A stretch of DNA of 64,000 nucleotides. Origin: Candidatus Gastranaerophilales bacterium. GTDB lineage: Bacteria > Cyanobacteriota > Vampirovibrionia > Gastranaerophilales > Gastranaerophilaceae. Positions 22,598 to 33,208 of this stretch are shown in pieces (the stretch's first letter is position 1; every line of letters starts with the position of its first letter). The notes under the pieces are model-generated. The model ran no database searches, was not told the DNA's origin, and worked only from the letters and a program-made list of their open reading frames with translations. Location of the stretch: contig CALVBS010000003.1 in assembly GCA_944325865.1 (NCBI GenBank), positions 192,179 through 256,178 on the forward strand, in the 5' to 3' direction. A program made the translations under genes and the position numbers.

Positions 22598-23812
22598 ATG
22601 GAAAATCAGATTTTTAAATTAAAAAATAATATTGAAGTATTTTACAGGCATAATGAAAAAACTCCGAGAACTGCTTTATGTTTTAATTTATCGTTAAATA
22701 AGCCTGAAAAAACGGCAGGTGTTTATGCACTTCTTGCGAGATTGTTTTTGCAGGGAACAAAAACCCGTACGGCAGAACAGCTTGCCAATGAACTTGAGGC
22801 TTACGCTATTGAGTTTTCTGCGGAATTAAAACAAGATTATCTCCGTTTTAGATTTGTCTGTTTAAATGAAGATTTTTCAAAAGCTCTTGAATTAATGACT
22901 GATATTATTAAAAATTCTACATTTGAAGAATTTGATAAAGAATTGGTAAAAATGACCGGAGAAATTGTTGCAGAATTAGATTCTCCAAGATTAAAAGTTT
23001 CGGATGCATACTATCGGACAATGTTTAATGAACATCCTTACGGCAACACTTATACAAAAATTCTAGAGACTGCTGAGAGTATAACTAAACAGGATGTTTT
23101 AGATGCATATAAAGAAATTTTTAATAACAGTAAAAAAGTAATGGCTTTTGTTGGCGAGCTTCCTTTTGATGAGGTTAAGGAAAAGTTGGATATCGCATTT
23201 GGTGATATTTCTAATGATAATGATACAAAAGAATTACCTGCGGTAGAAGCTTTAACGGGTGAAAAAAAGGCTGAAATTATTAAACCGGACGCAAATCAGG
23301 CTCATATTCTAAAAGGCTGGTTCGTCCCTACTTATACAAGTGATGAATACGCTCCGCTTGTTTTGTTGAATATAATTCTCGGAGCTTCCGGTTTGTCATC
23401 AAGATTATTTCTGGAACTTCGAGATAAAAAAGGTTTGGCATATGTTGTCAGAAGTTCTTATGAGGCACTTTCTTTATGCGGAAACTTCTCAATTTATATA
23501 GCAACTGAACCGAAAAATATTGAAGTTTCAATGGCAGGATTTAAAGAAGAAATAGATAAGATTAAATCAATTAATGTATCTGAAGAAGAACTTGAAAATG
23601 CAAAAAACAATATAATAGGCAAATGGGCATTTACTCAGGAGACAAATATGCAGCAGGCCTGTATGTATGCACATTACGGTGTTTTGGGTGCAGGATTTGA
23701 TTTTAATGAAAGAGCAAAAGAACTTATTAAAAAAGTTACCTCAGAGCAGGTAAAAGCCTGTGCAGAAAAATATTTCAATGACGATTGTGTAGTTGCACTG
23801 TTAAAGCCTTAA
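22598..23812 (+). CDS. M16-family peptidase-like protein lacking the zinc motif
   Basis: A 404-residue protein with the two-lobed M16 fold: the N-terminal lobe with GTKTRTAEQLANELE, HPYGNTYTKILETAESIT in the middle, and a C-terminal lobe with GASGLSSRLFLELRDKKGLAYVV (the substrate-binding lobe pattern) and EELENAKNN. Where active enzymes have HxxEH, this protein reads ALLARLFLQGT, with no histidine. It should therefore be a non-catalytic partner, as in alpha/beta processing-peptidase pairs. No second M16 gene is in the window. Consensus promoter and Shine-Dalgarno are present. Confidence 0.88.
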   Translation: MENQIFKLKNNIEVFYRHNEKTPRTALCFNLSLNKPEKTAGVYALLARLFLQGTKTRTAEQLANELEAYAIEFSAELKQDYLRFRFVCLNEDFSKALELMTDIIKNSTFEEFDKELVKMTGEIVAELDSPRLKVSDAYYRTMFNEHPYGNTYTKILETAESITKQDVLDAYKEIFNNSKKVMAFVGELPFDEVKEKLDIAFGDISNDNDTKELPAVEALTGEKKAEIIKPDANQAHILKGWFVPTYTSDEYAPLVLLNIILGASGLSSRLFLELRDKKGLAYVVRSSYEALSLCGNFSIYIATEPKNIEVSMAGFKEEIDKIKSINVSEEELENAKNNIIGKWAFTQETNMQQACMYAHYGVLGAGFDFNERAKELIKKVTSEQVKACAEKYFNDDCVVALLKP

Positions 23813-23877
23813 CCGTATCGGGTAATAGTCTGTAATAATTGTTTTACGGATAATATTTCAGAGTCTGAGGTGTCGCT

Positions 23878-24429
23878 TTGAAATATCTTCTGCCGATTAT
23901 TTTAATTATAATTTTTCCCGTAAAAATTTTTGCGGCAGAGAATTTGCAAAATCTTTATGCCAGCACTTTTTTTAGTCCTGAAATAATACAAATTGAAAAT
24001 GTTTTTAAATCTATAGTTAAAGGCTGTGATGGCAGTGTTGTTTATACAAGGGTTCCCCGCGGGTTAATTGTCAGTGTAGCTCAGTCTCAGTTATTTGATA
24101 ACGGTAAAACAGAAATTAAAAAATGCGGGCTTCTTGTATTGAATGCTGTTATTCAGGTCATGAAAACCTTTAATAACAAATGTGTTATTGAAAGTCATAC
24201 GGATGAAACTCTTCCCGCTGATTCTCCTTATAAAGAAGACTGGGAGGTCACTATAATAAGAGCAAATAAAATAGCAGATTATCTCGTAAAAATTGGAAAA
24301 ATACCTCCCGAAAGAATTTTTCCTTTGGGTTTTGGCGAATATATGCCTTTTAACGAAAATGTTTCTAAAACCGGTTTTACTGATAGCAGAATAGATTTTG
24401 TTATTATTGATTACGAATTAAATCGTTAA
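23878..24429 (+). CDS. Exported OmpA-like peptidoglycan-binding protein
   Basis: A 183-residue protein with TTG as start, supported by GAGGTG seven bases before it and by the signal peptide that begins there (MKYLLPIILIIIFPVKIFAA). The C-terminal half is an OmpA/MotB-type domain: VIESHTDETLP, then IIRANKIADYLVKIGKIPPERIFPLGFGE, which matches the peptidoglycan-contact helix and turn. There is no transmembrane helix beyond the signal. It converges on fliA with a four-base overlap. Location next to flagellar genes raises the possibility of a motor accessory role, but this is inference. Confidence 0.85.
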   Translation: MKYLLPIILIIIFPVKIFAAENLQNLYASTFFSPEIIQIENVFKSIVKGCDGSVVYTRVPRGLIVSVAQSQLFDNGKTEIKKCGLLVLNAVIQVMKTFNNKCVIESHTDETLPADSPYKEDWEVTIIRANKIADYLVKIGKIPPERIFPLGFGEYMPFNENVSKTGFTDSRIDFVIIDYELNR

Positions 24430-25256
24430 GAAGCTATAATACTTTTGTGCATTCTGGATGTTCTGTTTTCACTCAGAATATTTTTGAGTTTCATGATTGC
24501 TTGTGCATGAAGCTGACAAACTCTGGATTCGGACATATTAATTGTTCCGCCTATTTCCTTTAATGTCATATTTTCCTGATAATATAATACCATTATGATG
24601 CGTTCTCTCTCCGGAAGTCGTCGTAGAGCCTTTTCAAGTTCCTGTTTGACATTTTTTTCTTCCATATTTTCTTGAGGGTTAAGTTTGCTTGTATCCTGAA
24701 TGGTATCTATAATTTCAACACTGTCATCTGAACTGCCTTTTTTATCATAAATTGATGTCATAACAGTATCTTCCGACATAATCTGTGTAACTTTTTCGAC
24801 ATCCATATTAAGATAATTCGCAACTTCTGATGTCGTTGGCATCCTGCCGAGCTCTTGCTTTAAATGTTCCTGAGCATTTTTAATATCTTTTATTTTCTTT
24901 CTGACACTTCGTGGTAAAAAGTCTTCTGCTCTAATCTTATCAAGTATTGCTCCTCTGATTCTTATAAGTGCATAAGTTTCAAATCTTGTATTCTTCTGAA
25001 CAGAAAATCTTTCTATCGCATTAATCAGACCTTCAACCCCATAACCCGCAACATCTTCTATTGACACTGTAGGAGGAAGTGAAACTTTAATTCTGCCGAC
25101 TACGTAACGGATTAAATAAATATATTGAACAATTAAAGTATCTCTAACCTGCTTGTTTGATTTATCTTTAAAATATTCATTCCAAACTGCAGTTAATTCC
25201 TCTTCCGAAAGCCTTTTTATATTATTGTATGATGTAAAATCAAAGCTTTGATCCAT
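24426..25256 (-). CDS. fliA: RNA polymerase sigma factor FliA/WhiG type
   Basis: A 276-residue sigma-28-type factor directing late flagellar genes. Region 2 is visible (IEDVAGYGVEGLINAIERF, then FETYALIRIRGAILDKIR), followed by region 3 (FLPRSVRKKIKDI, GRMPTTSEVANYL) and region 4 (LPERERIIMVLYYQENMTL, KEIGGTINMSESRVCQLHAQA). GGTGG precedes the ATG, and TATAAAATATAAT lies about 30 bases upstream. A sigma-28-like promoter is found at 41825-41852 in this window. No flgM gene is seen nearby. Confidence 0.93.
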   Translation of the reverse strand: MDQSFDFTSYNNIKRLSEEELTAVWNEYFKDKSNKQVRDTLIVQYIYLIRYVVGRIKVSLPPTVSIEDVAGYGVEGLINAIERFSVQKNTRFETYALIRIRGAILDKIRAEDFLPRSVRKKIKDIKNAQEHLKQELGRMPTTSEVANYLNMDVEKVTQIMSEDTVMTSIYDKKGSSDDSVEIIDTIQDTSKLNPQENMEEKNVKQELEKALRRLPERERIIMVLYYQENMTLKEIGGTINMSESRVCQLHAQAIMKLKNILSENRTSRMHKSIIAS

Positions 25257-25392
25257 TAATCCACCCGAAGTTTTGTAACAATTCTTTACAATTATATTTT
25301 ATAACATACCGGAAAGCTAACATCATTTAAAAAGAGGAATGTATAAAAAAATACTAAAGTTTGTGGTGGATGTTTCCGTAATCCCTGTGACT

Positions 25393-26754
25393 TTATTTTG
25401 TTTGTTCTTCTTTTTCTTCCTGTTCTTCTGTTTCAACAGGCTGCTTTATTATTTCAAGTTTTGTGATTCTTGCTCCGTCAATTTCTTTTACAATAAATGT
25501 TAAGTTATTAAGTGTTGCAGTATCATTAACCTGAGCAATTCTTCCAAGAAGTTTTACGACGAGCCCGCCTATGGTGTCAACATCTTCATCATCAATGGAA
25601 TCTTTATCAAATCCGAAGAATTCAGCCATTTCATCCAGTCTCATCATTGCATTTGCCATATATTTATTTGGTTCAATTTCTTTAATTTCAATTTCTTCTT
25701 CTTCATCAAATTCGTCCTGAACTTCTCCGAAAATTTCTTCAAGAACATCTTCAAGCGTAATTAAGCCTGATGTTCCGCCGAATTCGTCAATAACAATAGC
25801 CATTTGTCCTTTTCTTTTTTTGAATTCAAGAACCAGATTATCCATTGTAATTGTTTCAGGAACGAGAAGGATATCTCTCAGTAACGATTTTATAGGTCTT
25901 TCTTCGTTATTAATTGAGAGTGAGTATAGATCTTTAACATGAATTAGACCGATAATATGATCAATATCCTCACTGTAAACCGGATAGCGTGTGTATTGAT
26001 TTTCTGCGGCCAGCCGGTTTAGTTCTTCAAATGTCATGTCATCCGGAATGCATACCATGTCTGTTCTTGGTATCATTACCTGTTTTGCAGTTAGGTCAGA
26101 AAATTTAAATACGTTATGGAGCATGTCTTTTTCTGTTTCGTTAAGAACACCTCCTTTATAGCTCTGTTTTACAAGCATATCCAATTCTTCAGTTGAGTGA
26201 ACAAGTGAACCTTTATGAGAATGCGGAATATGCATCATATTTAAAAGAGAATTTCCAAACCCGTTTAATAACCAGATAAAAGGATTAAAAACAACTGTAA
26301 TCATCTGCATAGGTTTTGCAACAAAAAGAGCTGTTTTTTCAGTGTATTCAAGAGCTATTGACTTAGGTATCAATTCTCCGATAACAACGTGAAGAAATGT
26401 AATCAGTGCAAAAGAGATAGAAACAGATACTGTATGTGTTGCTATCGTGTGGCTTACACCCGGCAGAAAGTTAAATATAGGTTCAATAATTCTAGCCAGA
26501 GTACCTTCTCCAACCCAACCTAAACCGATACTTGAAATTGTAACACCCAGTTGTACAGCAGCAATAAACTTATCCAGATCTTTTAGTGCTTCCATTGCTA
26601 CTTTAGCGGTATTATTACCTTCATTTACAAGCTGTTCAATTCTTGTTTTTCTTACCTTTACCATTGCAAATTCGGAGGCTACAAAAAAACCGTTTGAAAG
26701 TAGTAAAAATATTATTATGCCTAAATTTAAAGTTATGCTGCTCATCTCATTCAT
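25393..26754 (-). CDS. CorC/HlyC-family membrane protein (CNNM, CBS and transporter-associated domains)
   Basis: A 453-residue inner-membrane protein probably involved in divalent-cation (magnesium or cobalt) efflux. The N-terminal DUF21/CNNM region has membrane segments (LGIIIFLLLSNGFFVASEF; LGVTISSIGLGWVGE; VSISFALITFLHVVIGE). Two CBS domains follow (PRTDMVCIPDDMTFEEL; RDILLVPETITMDNLV, then FGGTSGLITLEDVLEEI). A CorC/HlyC C-terminal domain (DTIGGLVVKLLGRI) and an acidic tail of repeated Glu end it. The length is normal for the family. Confidence 0.93.
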   Translation of the reverse strand: MNEMSSITLNLGIIIFLLLSNGFFVASEFAMVKVRKTRIEQLVNEGNNTAKVAMEALKDLDKFIAAVQLGVTISSIGLGWVGEGTLARIIEPIFNFLPGVSHTIATHTVSVSISFALITFLHVVIGELIPKSIALEYTEKTALFVAKPMQMITVVFNPFIWLLNGFGNSLLNMMHIPHSHKGSLVHSTEELDMLVKQSYKGGVLNETEKDMLHNVFKFSDLTAKQVMIPRTDMVCIPDDMTFEELNRLAAENQYTRYPVYSEDIDHIIGLIHVKDLYSLSINNEERPIKSLLRDILLVPETITMDNLVLEFKKRKGQMAIVIDEFGGTSGLITLEDVLEEIFGEVQDEFDEEEEIEIKEIEPNKYMANAMMRLDEMAEFFGFDKDSIDDEDVDTIGGLVVKLLGRIAQVNDTATLNNLTFIVKEIDGARITKLEIIKQPVETEEQEEKEEQTK

Positions 26755-26828
26755 TTAAAATGTATTTCCTTTAGTATATCTGACTGTTACAGTAATTATA
26801 ATATTACATGCGGTAAAATGCAACTAAC

Positions 26829-27644
26829 CTATTCCACGTTCACATCTCTTAACTGGGTATAAATCATTGTTGAGAAACCCTTAGTAGAAACTATGTCAAT
26901 GATTTTGTACTGATTAGGCTGCACAAGCAGTGAAGGTGATGATATATGATAAATTCCATCCTGCATTTTTTCGTTGTTCAGGTGATAATGTCCGGAAATT
27001 ACCGCTTTAACATTTGGATATTTTTTTAGTAACTCAAGATATTTTTCTTTTTGATAAGTTCTGTGAGAACGTGATTCCCGAGGTTCTACAAGCGGGAAGT
27101 GTTGTAAAATGATGACCTGTTTCTTGTGATATTTTTTTAAGTTTTTTTCAAGCCAGGCAAGAGTTTCTTCTTTATAATAGCCTACGTTTCCAGGGATGAC
27201 TTCCTTTGCTCCGTCAACTACTATAAACACAAATTCGCCTTTTTTAAAAACATAATTCGGAGTTTTGTATCTGTAAAGAAAATTATTTTCTTTTACGACT
27301 TCAAAATATTCTTCTTTTGAAAGACCGTTTGTTTTAAACACATCATGGTTTCCGATAACAAGGTAATAAGGAACATTCAGTTTATTAACAATTCTTACAA
27401 AAGCTGCAAGTTCTTCCGGCTGGGGTTTATCTATATTATCACCGGTAAATGCAACAAATGAAACTCCTTCCAGTTTGTTGATATCTTCAACGGTTTTTCT
27501 CAGAACTTCTTCCGAGTATGGATTGGTTATTGAGAAATGCGGATCAGTAACTTGTACAAATTTTATTTCTCCTGCCAAAACAACATTTTGTAATAACAAT
27601 CCCGAAACCAAAGTTATAATAAATTTAAAAAATAAATTTTTCAT
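26829..27644 (-). CDS. Exported calcineurin-like metallophosphoesterase
   Basis: A 271-residue phosphoesterase. The start at 27644 is preferred to an upstream TTG because TTGGAG lies six bases before it and a signal peptide starts there (MKNLFFKFIITLVSGLLLQ...). The metal-binding motifs are all visible: VTDPHF, FTGDNID, VIGNHDVF, LQHFPLV and VISGHYHL. This points to a periplasmic phosphodiesterase or nucleotidase; the substrate cannot be told. It diverges from the S4-domain gene. Confidence 0.9.
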   Translation of the reverse strand: MKNLFFKFIITLVSGLLLQNVVLAGEIKFVQVTDPHFSITNPYSEEVLRKTVEDINKLEGVSFVAFTGDNIDKPQPEELAAFVRIVNKLNVPYYLVIGNHDVFKTNGLSKEEYFEVVKENNFLYRYKTPNYVFKKGEFVFIVVDGAKEVIPGNVGYYKEETLAWLEKNLKKYHKKQVIILQHFPLVEPRESRSHRTYQKEKYLELLKKYPNVKAVISGHYHLNNEKMQDGIYHISSPSLLVQPNQYKIIDIVSTKGFSTMIYTQLRDVNVE

Positions 27645-27724
27645 GTAATACTCCAAAACTTTTTATGAAAAAATTATATCATGAAACGTTTTCGTGTGAT
27701 AGAATATTAAAAAACGGAGAAAAT

Positions 27725-27973
27725 ATGAGGCTCGACAAATTTTTAAAGGTTTCAAGATTAATAAAAAGAAGAACTGTCGCGAATGAGGTTTCAGATATGG
27801 GCAGGATTATTGTAAACGGAAATCCTGCAAAGGCCGGAAAGCAATTAAAAGAGGGCGATGTAATAGAAATAGAATATGCAAACCGAACAGTAAAAGTAAA
27901 GGTGTTAAAGGTTCCTGACGGTAATGTCAGCGTTCAGGAATCGGCTTCTCTGTATGAAATTTTGGAACAGTAG
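27725..27973 (+). CDS. S4-domain RNA-binding protein (RlbP/Hsp15-like)
   Basis: An 82-residue protein almost wholly made of an S4 RNA-binding domain (MRLDKFLKVSRLIKRRTVAN, then GRIIVNGNPAKAGKQLKEGD), the family acting on stalled ribosomes or rRNA. CGGAG before the ATG sets the start, and TAGAAT at 27700-27705 is a probable -10. The longest frame begins 60 bases earlier but lacks support. It lies directly before dnaA. Confidence 0.85.
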   Translation: MRLDKFLKVSRLIKRRTVANEVSDMGRIIVNGNPAKAGKQLKEGDVIEIEYANRTVKVKVLKVPDGNVSVQESASLYEILEQ

Positions 27974-28019
27974 CAGCAATTTTTATTTTAATTTTATTTT
28001 TACCACTTTGTTTTTATTG

Positions 28020-28025
28020 TAAAAT
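28020..28025 (+). promoter_or_regulatory. -10-like box of dnaA, six bases from the start codon
   Basis: TAAAAT ends six bases before the dnaA ATG and there is no Shine-Dalgarno. The 58 bases between the S4 gene and dnaA contain no DnaA boxes. Confidence 0.5.
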
Positions 28026-28031
28026 TGATTT

Positions 28032-29426
28032 ATGGATATTTTGGAAGTCAAAAAAATCTGGAGTGAAGTCAAGGCTGTTTTAAGAGAGACGATTCCGGAT
28101 CATGCATATTATACCTGGATTGAACCTATGGAAGCCGCAGGATTTGATAATAATACATTTACTCTTATTACGGTTCATGCCATGGCTGTTCAAATTTTAA
28201 GACAGAATTATTACTCAAAAATTTGTGAAGCCTTTAAAAAGGTTTTAGGTAAAGATGTTGAATTTACCATAACTTACGATGACGATTTAGCAAAAAAATA
28301 CGAAAAAGAGAAGAAAAAAGAAAAATCAAGATTGCGGCCGAAACTTCAAGATGAAGAACAACAGGCTTCTGTTATGGATAATCTTGCACATATGCAGTCT
28401 GCGGCTAATCTTAATTTGAAATATAAATTTGAAAATTTTGTAGTTGGAGAAAACAGCAGATTTGCTTATGCTGTTGCATATTCTGTTGCTCAAAACCCTG
28501 CTAAAAAATATAATCCGCTTTTTATCTACGGAGCCTCGGGGCTTGGTAAAACCCATTTAATGCAGGCTATCGGCCACTATATTATTTTTAATAAACCGAA
28601 ACTCCGTGTCAGATATATTAAAACAGAAGAATATATGAATGAACTTATTAAAAATCTTCAGCATGGCGGAGACAGAAGCGGCAGAATGGATAAGTTCAGG
28701 GAGAAATATAGAAACATTGATGTATTATTAATTGATGATATACAATTCCTTGAATCTAAAACCAGAACTATGGAAGAAATTTTTCATACATTTGATAGTC
28801 TTTTAAATAGAAATAAACAAATTGTAATTACTTCAGACAGACTTCCGAAAGATATTCCTACACTTCCCGACAGACTAAAAACCCGTTTTGAAATGGGAAT
28901 TATGACGGATATTACACCTCCTGATTTTGAAACAAGGGTTGCTATTTTGAAAAATCTTGCAGAAAGAATTTCGCTGGAGGCCGATTTCAGTGTATTTGAA
29001 TATATTGCAAATAACTTTACCTCAAATGTAAGAGAACTTGAGGGTGCTTTTAATAAAGTAAGTGCATATGCTGATATTGAGCAGACAGCATTAACTCTTG
29101 ATTTTGCAAAGCGTGTCTTAAATTGTGAAGCAGGAAGAAAAGAAATTACTGTTGAAGATGTAGCAAAAGCCGTTGCTGATTATTACGGAGTGACCATAGC
29201 CGAATTTCAGAGTGCAGCAAGAAGCCAGAAAATTTCTTCGGCAAGACATGTTGCAGTATATCTTTCCAGAGAGGTTACTGAAAAGAGTTTTGAGAATATT
29301 GCAGAGTTTTTTAATAAAAAACACACTACAATGCTTTATTCTTATGAAAAAATTAAAGATGATTTAAAAATAAATAAGGAATTGCAAAAAACAATAGCAG
29401 AACTCAAAGATTCATTGAAGGGGTAA
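28032..29426 (+). CDS. dnaA: Chromosomal replication initiator DnaA
   Basis: The 464-residue initiator. Domain I is residues about 1-90 (WIEPMEAAGF). A short charged domain II follows (YEKEKKKEKS). Domain III has Walker A GASGLGKTHL, Walker B VLLIDDIQFL and sensor ITSDRLPKD. Domain IV has the DNA-binding signature SSARHVAVYLSREV with KKHTTMLYSYEKI. Length is normal. It is followed after three bases by ruvA. Unlike the common dnaA-dnaN arrangement, no dnaN or origin features adjoin it. Confidence 0.97.
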   Translation: MDILEVKKIWSEVKAVLRETIPDHAYYTWIEPMEAAGFDNNTFTLITVHAMAVQILRQNYYSKICEAFKKVLGKDVEFTITYDDDLAKKYEKEKKKEKSRLRPKLQDEEQQASVMDNLAHMQSAANLNLKYKFENFVVGENSRFAYAVAYSVAQNPAKKYNPLFIYGASGLGKTHLMQAIGHYIIFNKPKLRVRYIKTEEYMNELIKNLQHGGDRSGRMDKFREKYRNIDVLLIDDIQFLESKTRTMEEIFHTFDSLLNRNKQIVITSDRLPKDIPTLPDRLKTRFEMGIMTDITPPDFETRVAILKNLAERISLEADFSVFEYIANNFTSNVRELEGAFNKVSAYADIEQTALTLDFAKRVLNCEAGRKEITVEDVAKAVADYYGVTIAEFQSAARSQKISSARHVAVYLSREVTEKSFENIAEFFNKKHTTMLYSYEKIKDDLKINKELQKTIAELKDSLKG

Positions 29427-29429
29427 GAC

Positions 29430-30047
29430 ATGTACGACTATATCAAAGGAATACCTGCAGGTAAAAATACATCACAGAAAGGTTCTTTTCTTACTATAGA
29501 AAATAACGGTATAGGTTATCTTTTTGAAATTACCTCAAGAGATTTTTCTTCGCTTGCTGATGCTGAAAATGAGGTGAAAGTTTATACTGTTTTGTTACAC
29601 AGAGAAGATAAGATGAGTCTTTGCGGATTTTTGCACAGAGAGGACAGAGATATTTTTAATATTTTAACCTCTGTTTCCGGAGTAGGCAGCAAAATGGCTC
29701 TTACGTTATTAGATGAGTTTTCATCAACGGACTTAATAGGTCTTGTTATTCAGGGCGATTATAAAGCTTTAACAAGTGCAAAGGGGGTCGGACCTAAGCT
29801 TGCACAAAAAATTATTATTGAATTAAAAGATAAGCTTATGAATTATAAAACGAACGAGCCAGTTGTTATTGAAACATCAAAAAAACAAGATTCACAATCT
29901 GTTGATGATGCTAAAACAGTTCTTATTTCTCTCGGGTATGAACGGGAGGAAATTAAATCCGCTTTATCAAAAGCACTCGCTGTTTTGAATGATAATGCAA
30001 GTGCTGAAGATATATTAAAAGAATCTTTAAAAATACTGTCTGTGTAA
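29430..30047 (+). CDS. ruvA: Holliday junction DNA helicase subunit RuvA
   Basis: The 205-residue junction-binding subunit that loads RuvB. An N-terminal OB fold (MYDYIKGIPAG onward) leads to two helix-hairpin-helix motifs (LTSVSGVGSKMALTLL and LTSAKGVGPKLAQKII), and the C-terminal RuvB-contact domain begins at DAKTVLISLGYEREEI. GGGGTAAG precedes the ATG. Coupling with dnaA, three bases upstream, is unusual but clear. The gene converges on the prepilin peptidase with five bases between them and no obvious terminator. Confidence 0.96.
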   Translation: MYDYIKGIPAGKNTSQKGSFLTIENNGIGYLFEITSRDFSSLADAENEVKVYTVLLHREDKMSLCGFLHREDRDIFNILTSVSGVGSKMALTLLDEFSSTDLIGLVIQGDYKALTSAKGVGPKLAQKIIIELKDKLMNYKTNEPVVIETSKKQDSQSVDDAKTVLISLGYEREEIKSALSKALAVLNDNASAEDILKESLKILSV

Positions 30048-30052
30048 ATTTT

Positions 30053-31054
30053 TTAAACAATAAGTAAAACAATTAGTCCGGCAAGTGCCATTGCAGGTCC
30101 GAACGGAAGATATGTAACATGCTGCTCGTTTCTGATTCCTTTGAGTATAAATATGCAAGCAGCGATTCCTGATACAACAAGAAGTGTTATTGCCAGGAAC
30201 CGCAATACGTCATTATATACAAGAGTACTATATTGCATTATGTAAAATAATACGGCAAATAGTGTAAACAAGGAAAGTGAAATCAAAGTTTTCCAATTTT
30301 TACTTTTTATCAGATTGATAATAAACATTGGTACAGTGAAAATTAACTGTATAATTACGCTAAGTATCAGAATAAATAAAATATTTTTCAATCCGAAAAT
30401 TGTGCCAAGCCCTGCCGCGATATAAGTGTCTCCTTCTCCGAATGCACGTTTCCCGGCAAGAAGATATCCGGATCTTGCAGCAATTTCCATTATTATAGCA
30501 CCTACAACACCTCCAAGTATGGATAGTGTCAACGGATTATTGAGAATCCATTCAACGGTAAATTGAAAATTTGTAGAAGACTGATTAACACTAACAATCT
30601 GCATAACAGTTAAATATAATGCATAAACAAGTCCGACTCCGATAAATGTATAAGTATGGGCATCAAACACGACCCGTTCTTTTATGTCTGTTACTGATAT
30701 AACCATCAATAAAGATGCTATAATAAATCCGAATAATGTTTCAATCCTTATTCCGTATTTGAGAAATATAAGTGCAAACAATACTCCTGTAATAAATTCC
30801 ACAATAGGATATTGAATGCTGATTTTTTCCTTGCAAAAACCGCATTTCCCTCTTAAAAACAAATATGAAAGTATAGGAATATTATGATACCATTTTAATT
30901 TATTCCCGCATTTAGGACATTTTGAGGGCGGAAGCACTATTGATTCCCCGCTGAAGGCTCTTAAAATTACTACATTTAAAAAGCTTCCGAATACAGTTCC
31001 TATAATAAATATAAATATTAATAATATAAACATCTGTTCAGGTAAAATAGCCAT
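30053..31054 (-). CDS. pilD: Type IV prepilin peptidase / N-methyltransferase
   Basis: A 333-residue inner-membrane aspartic protease that cleaves and methylates prepilins. A cytoplasmic zinc loop is intact (CPKCGNKL and CGFCKEK). The two catalytic aspartates lie in SVTDIKERVV and GEGDTYIAAGLG. About eight hydrophobic segments are present. The ATG at 31054 has GAGG six bases upstream. Two likely substrates with FTLAEVLITLG leaders are encoded at 55021 and 59605. Confidence 0.94.
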   Translation of the reverse strand: MAILPEQMFILLIFIFIIGTVFGSFLNVVILRAFSGESIVLPPSKCPKCGNKLKWYHNIPILSYLFLRGKCGFCKEKISIQYPIVEFITGVLFALIFLKYGIRIETLFGFIIASLLMVISVTDIKERVVFDAHTYTFIGVGLVYALYLTVMQIVSVNQSSTNFQFTVEWILNNPLTLSILGGVVGAIIMEIAARSGYLLAGKRAFGEGDTYIAAGLGTIFGLKNILFILILSVIIQLIFTVPMFIINLIKSKNWKTLISLSLFTLFAVLFYIMQYSTLVYNDVLRFLAITLLVVSGIAACIFILKGIRNEQHVTYLPFGPAMALAGLIVLLIV

Positions 31055-31121
31055 AAGTAACCTCAATTCTTAAATAATCTCCTTATTGCTTAATAAGTAT
31101 AACACGGATAATTTTCTTACA

Positions 31122-31176
31122 AAATACTTAAACTTAATTAATAATTATTTAATTATAAGTATTTTATGATATAATT
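31122..31176 (+). promoter_or_regulatory. gatC promoter with upstream dyad
   Basis: TATAAT at 31171-31176 is the probable -10 box. AAATACTTA (31122-31130) and its complement TAAGTATTT (31156-31164) bracket the likely -35 region, as an operator would. Confidence 0.4.
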
Positions 31177-31209
31177 TTTTCATAGATTATAAGAGATTTG
31201 GAGCGTAAC

Positions 31210-31491
31210 ATGATTACTGTTAAAGATGTAGAACACGTAGCTAAGCTGGCAAGATTAGAACTTCCAGAAGAAGAAAAAGAACTCTATACAAAGCAGTTAG
31301 GCGATGTATTAAAATATGTTGACCAGATGAATGAGGTAGATACTTCCAATGTAAAACCTATGTGTCAGGTTATTGATTTTGTAAACGTAATGAGAGAAGA
31401 TAAAGTTTATTACGAACAGACAAAAGAAGAATTGATGGCTAATGCTCCGGAAGAAGAAAACGGTTTCTTCAAAGTTCCGAAGATTAATTAA
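31210..31491 (+). CDS. gatC: Asp/Glu-tRNA amidotransferase subunit C
   Basis: The small subunit that stabilises the GatCAB complex converting Glu-tRNA(Gln) and Asp-tRNA(Asn). At 93 residues with VEHVAKLARLELPEEEKELY at the N-terminus and NVMREDKV near the end, the pattern is clear. The ATG at 31210 has TTGGAG seven bases upstream. gatA and gatB are not adjacent; a terminator follows. Confidence 0.94.
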   Translation: MITVKDVEHVAKLARLELPEEEKELYTKQLGDVLKYVDQMNEVDTSNVKPMCQVIDFVNVMREDKVYYEQTKEELMANAPEEENGFFKVPKIN

Positions 31492-31498
31492 CAAATGC

Positions 31499-31532
31499 TT
31501 ACCCTCTTTTTAAAAGAGGGTAAAATTTATTT
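31499..31532 (+). terminator. Terminator of gatC
   Basis: TTACCCTCTT pairs with AAGAGGGTAA, followed by a T-rich stretch. Confidence 0.75.
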
Positions 31533-31597
31533 TATAAATATCATTTTATTGCGATATTAAGGGATTAAGTTTGACGGTTTGCTATTATAAGGGGTGA

Positions 31598-33205
<1,608 letters not shown>

Positions 33206-33208
33206 TGT

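Noticed and set aside
25339..25470. Plus-strand frame reading MYKKILKFVVDVSVIPV and a run of phenylalanines
   Set aside because: The ATG is too close to its apparent AGAGG, and most of the frame is antisense to the acidic tail of the CorC-like gene, which explains the phenylalanine and leucine bias.
27974..28031. Replication origin upstream of dnaA
   Set aside because: Only 58 bases, no DnaA boxes, and the -10-like box of dnaA occupies part of it. dnaN is not adjacent either.
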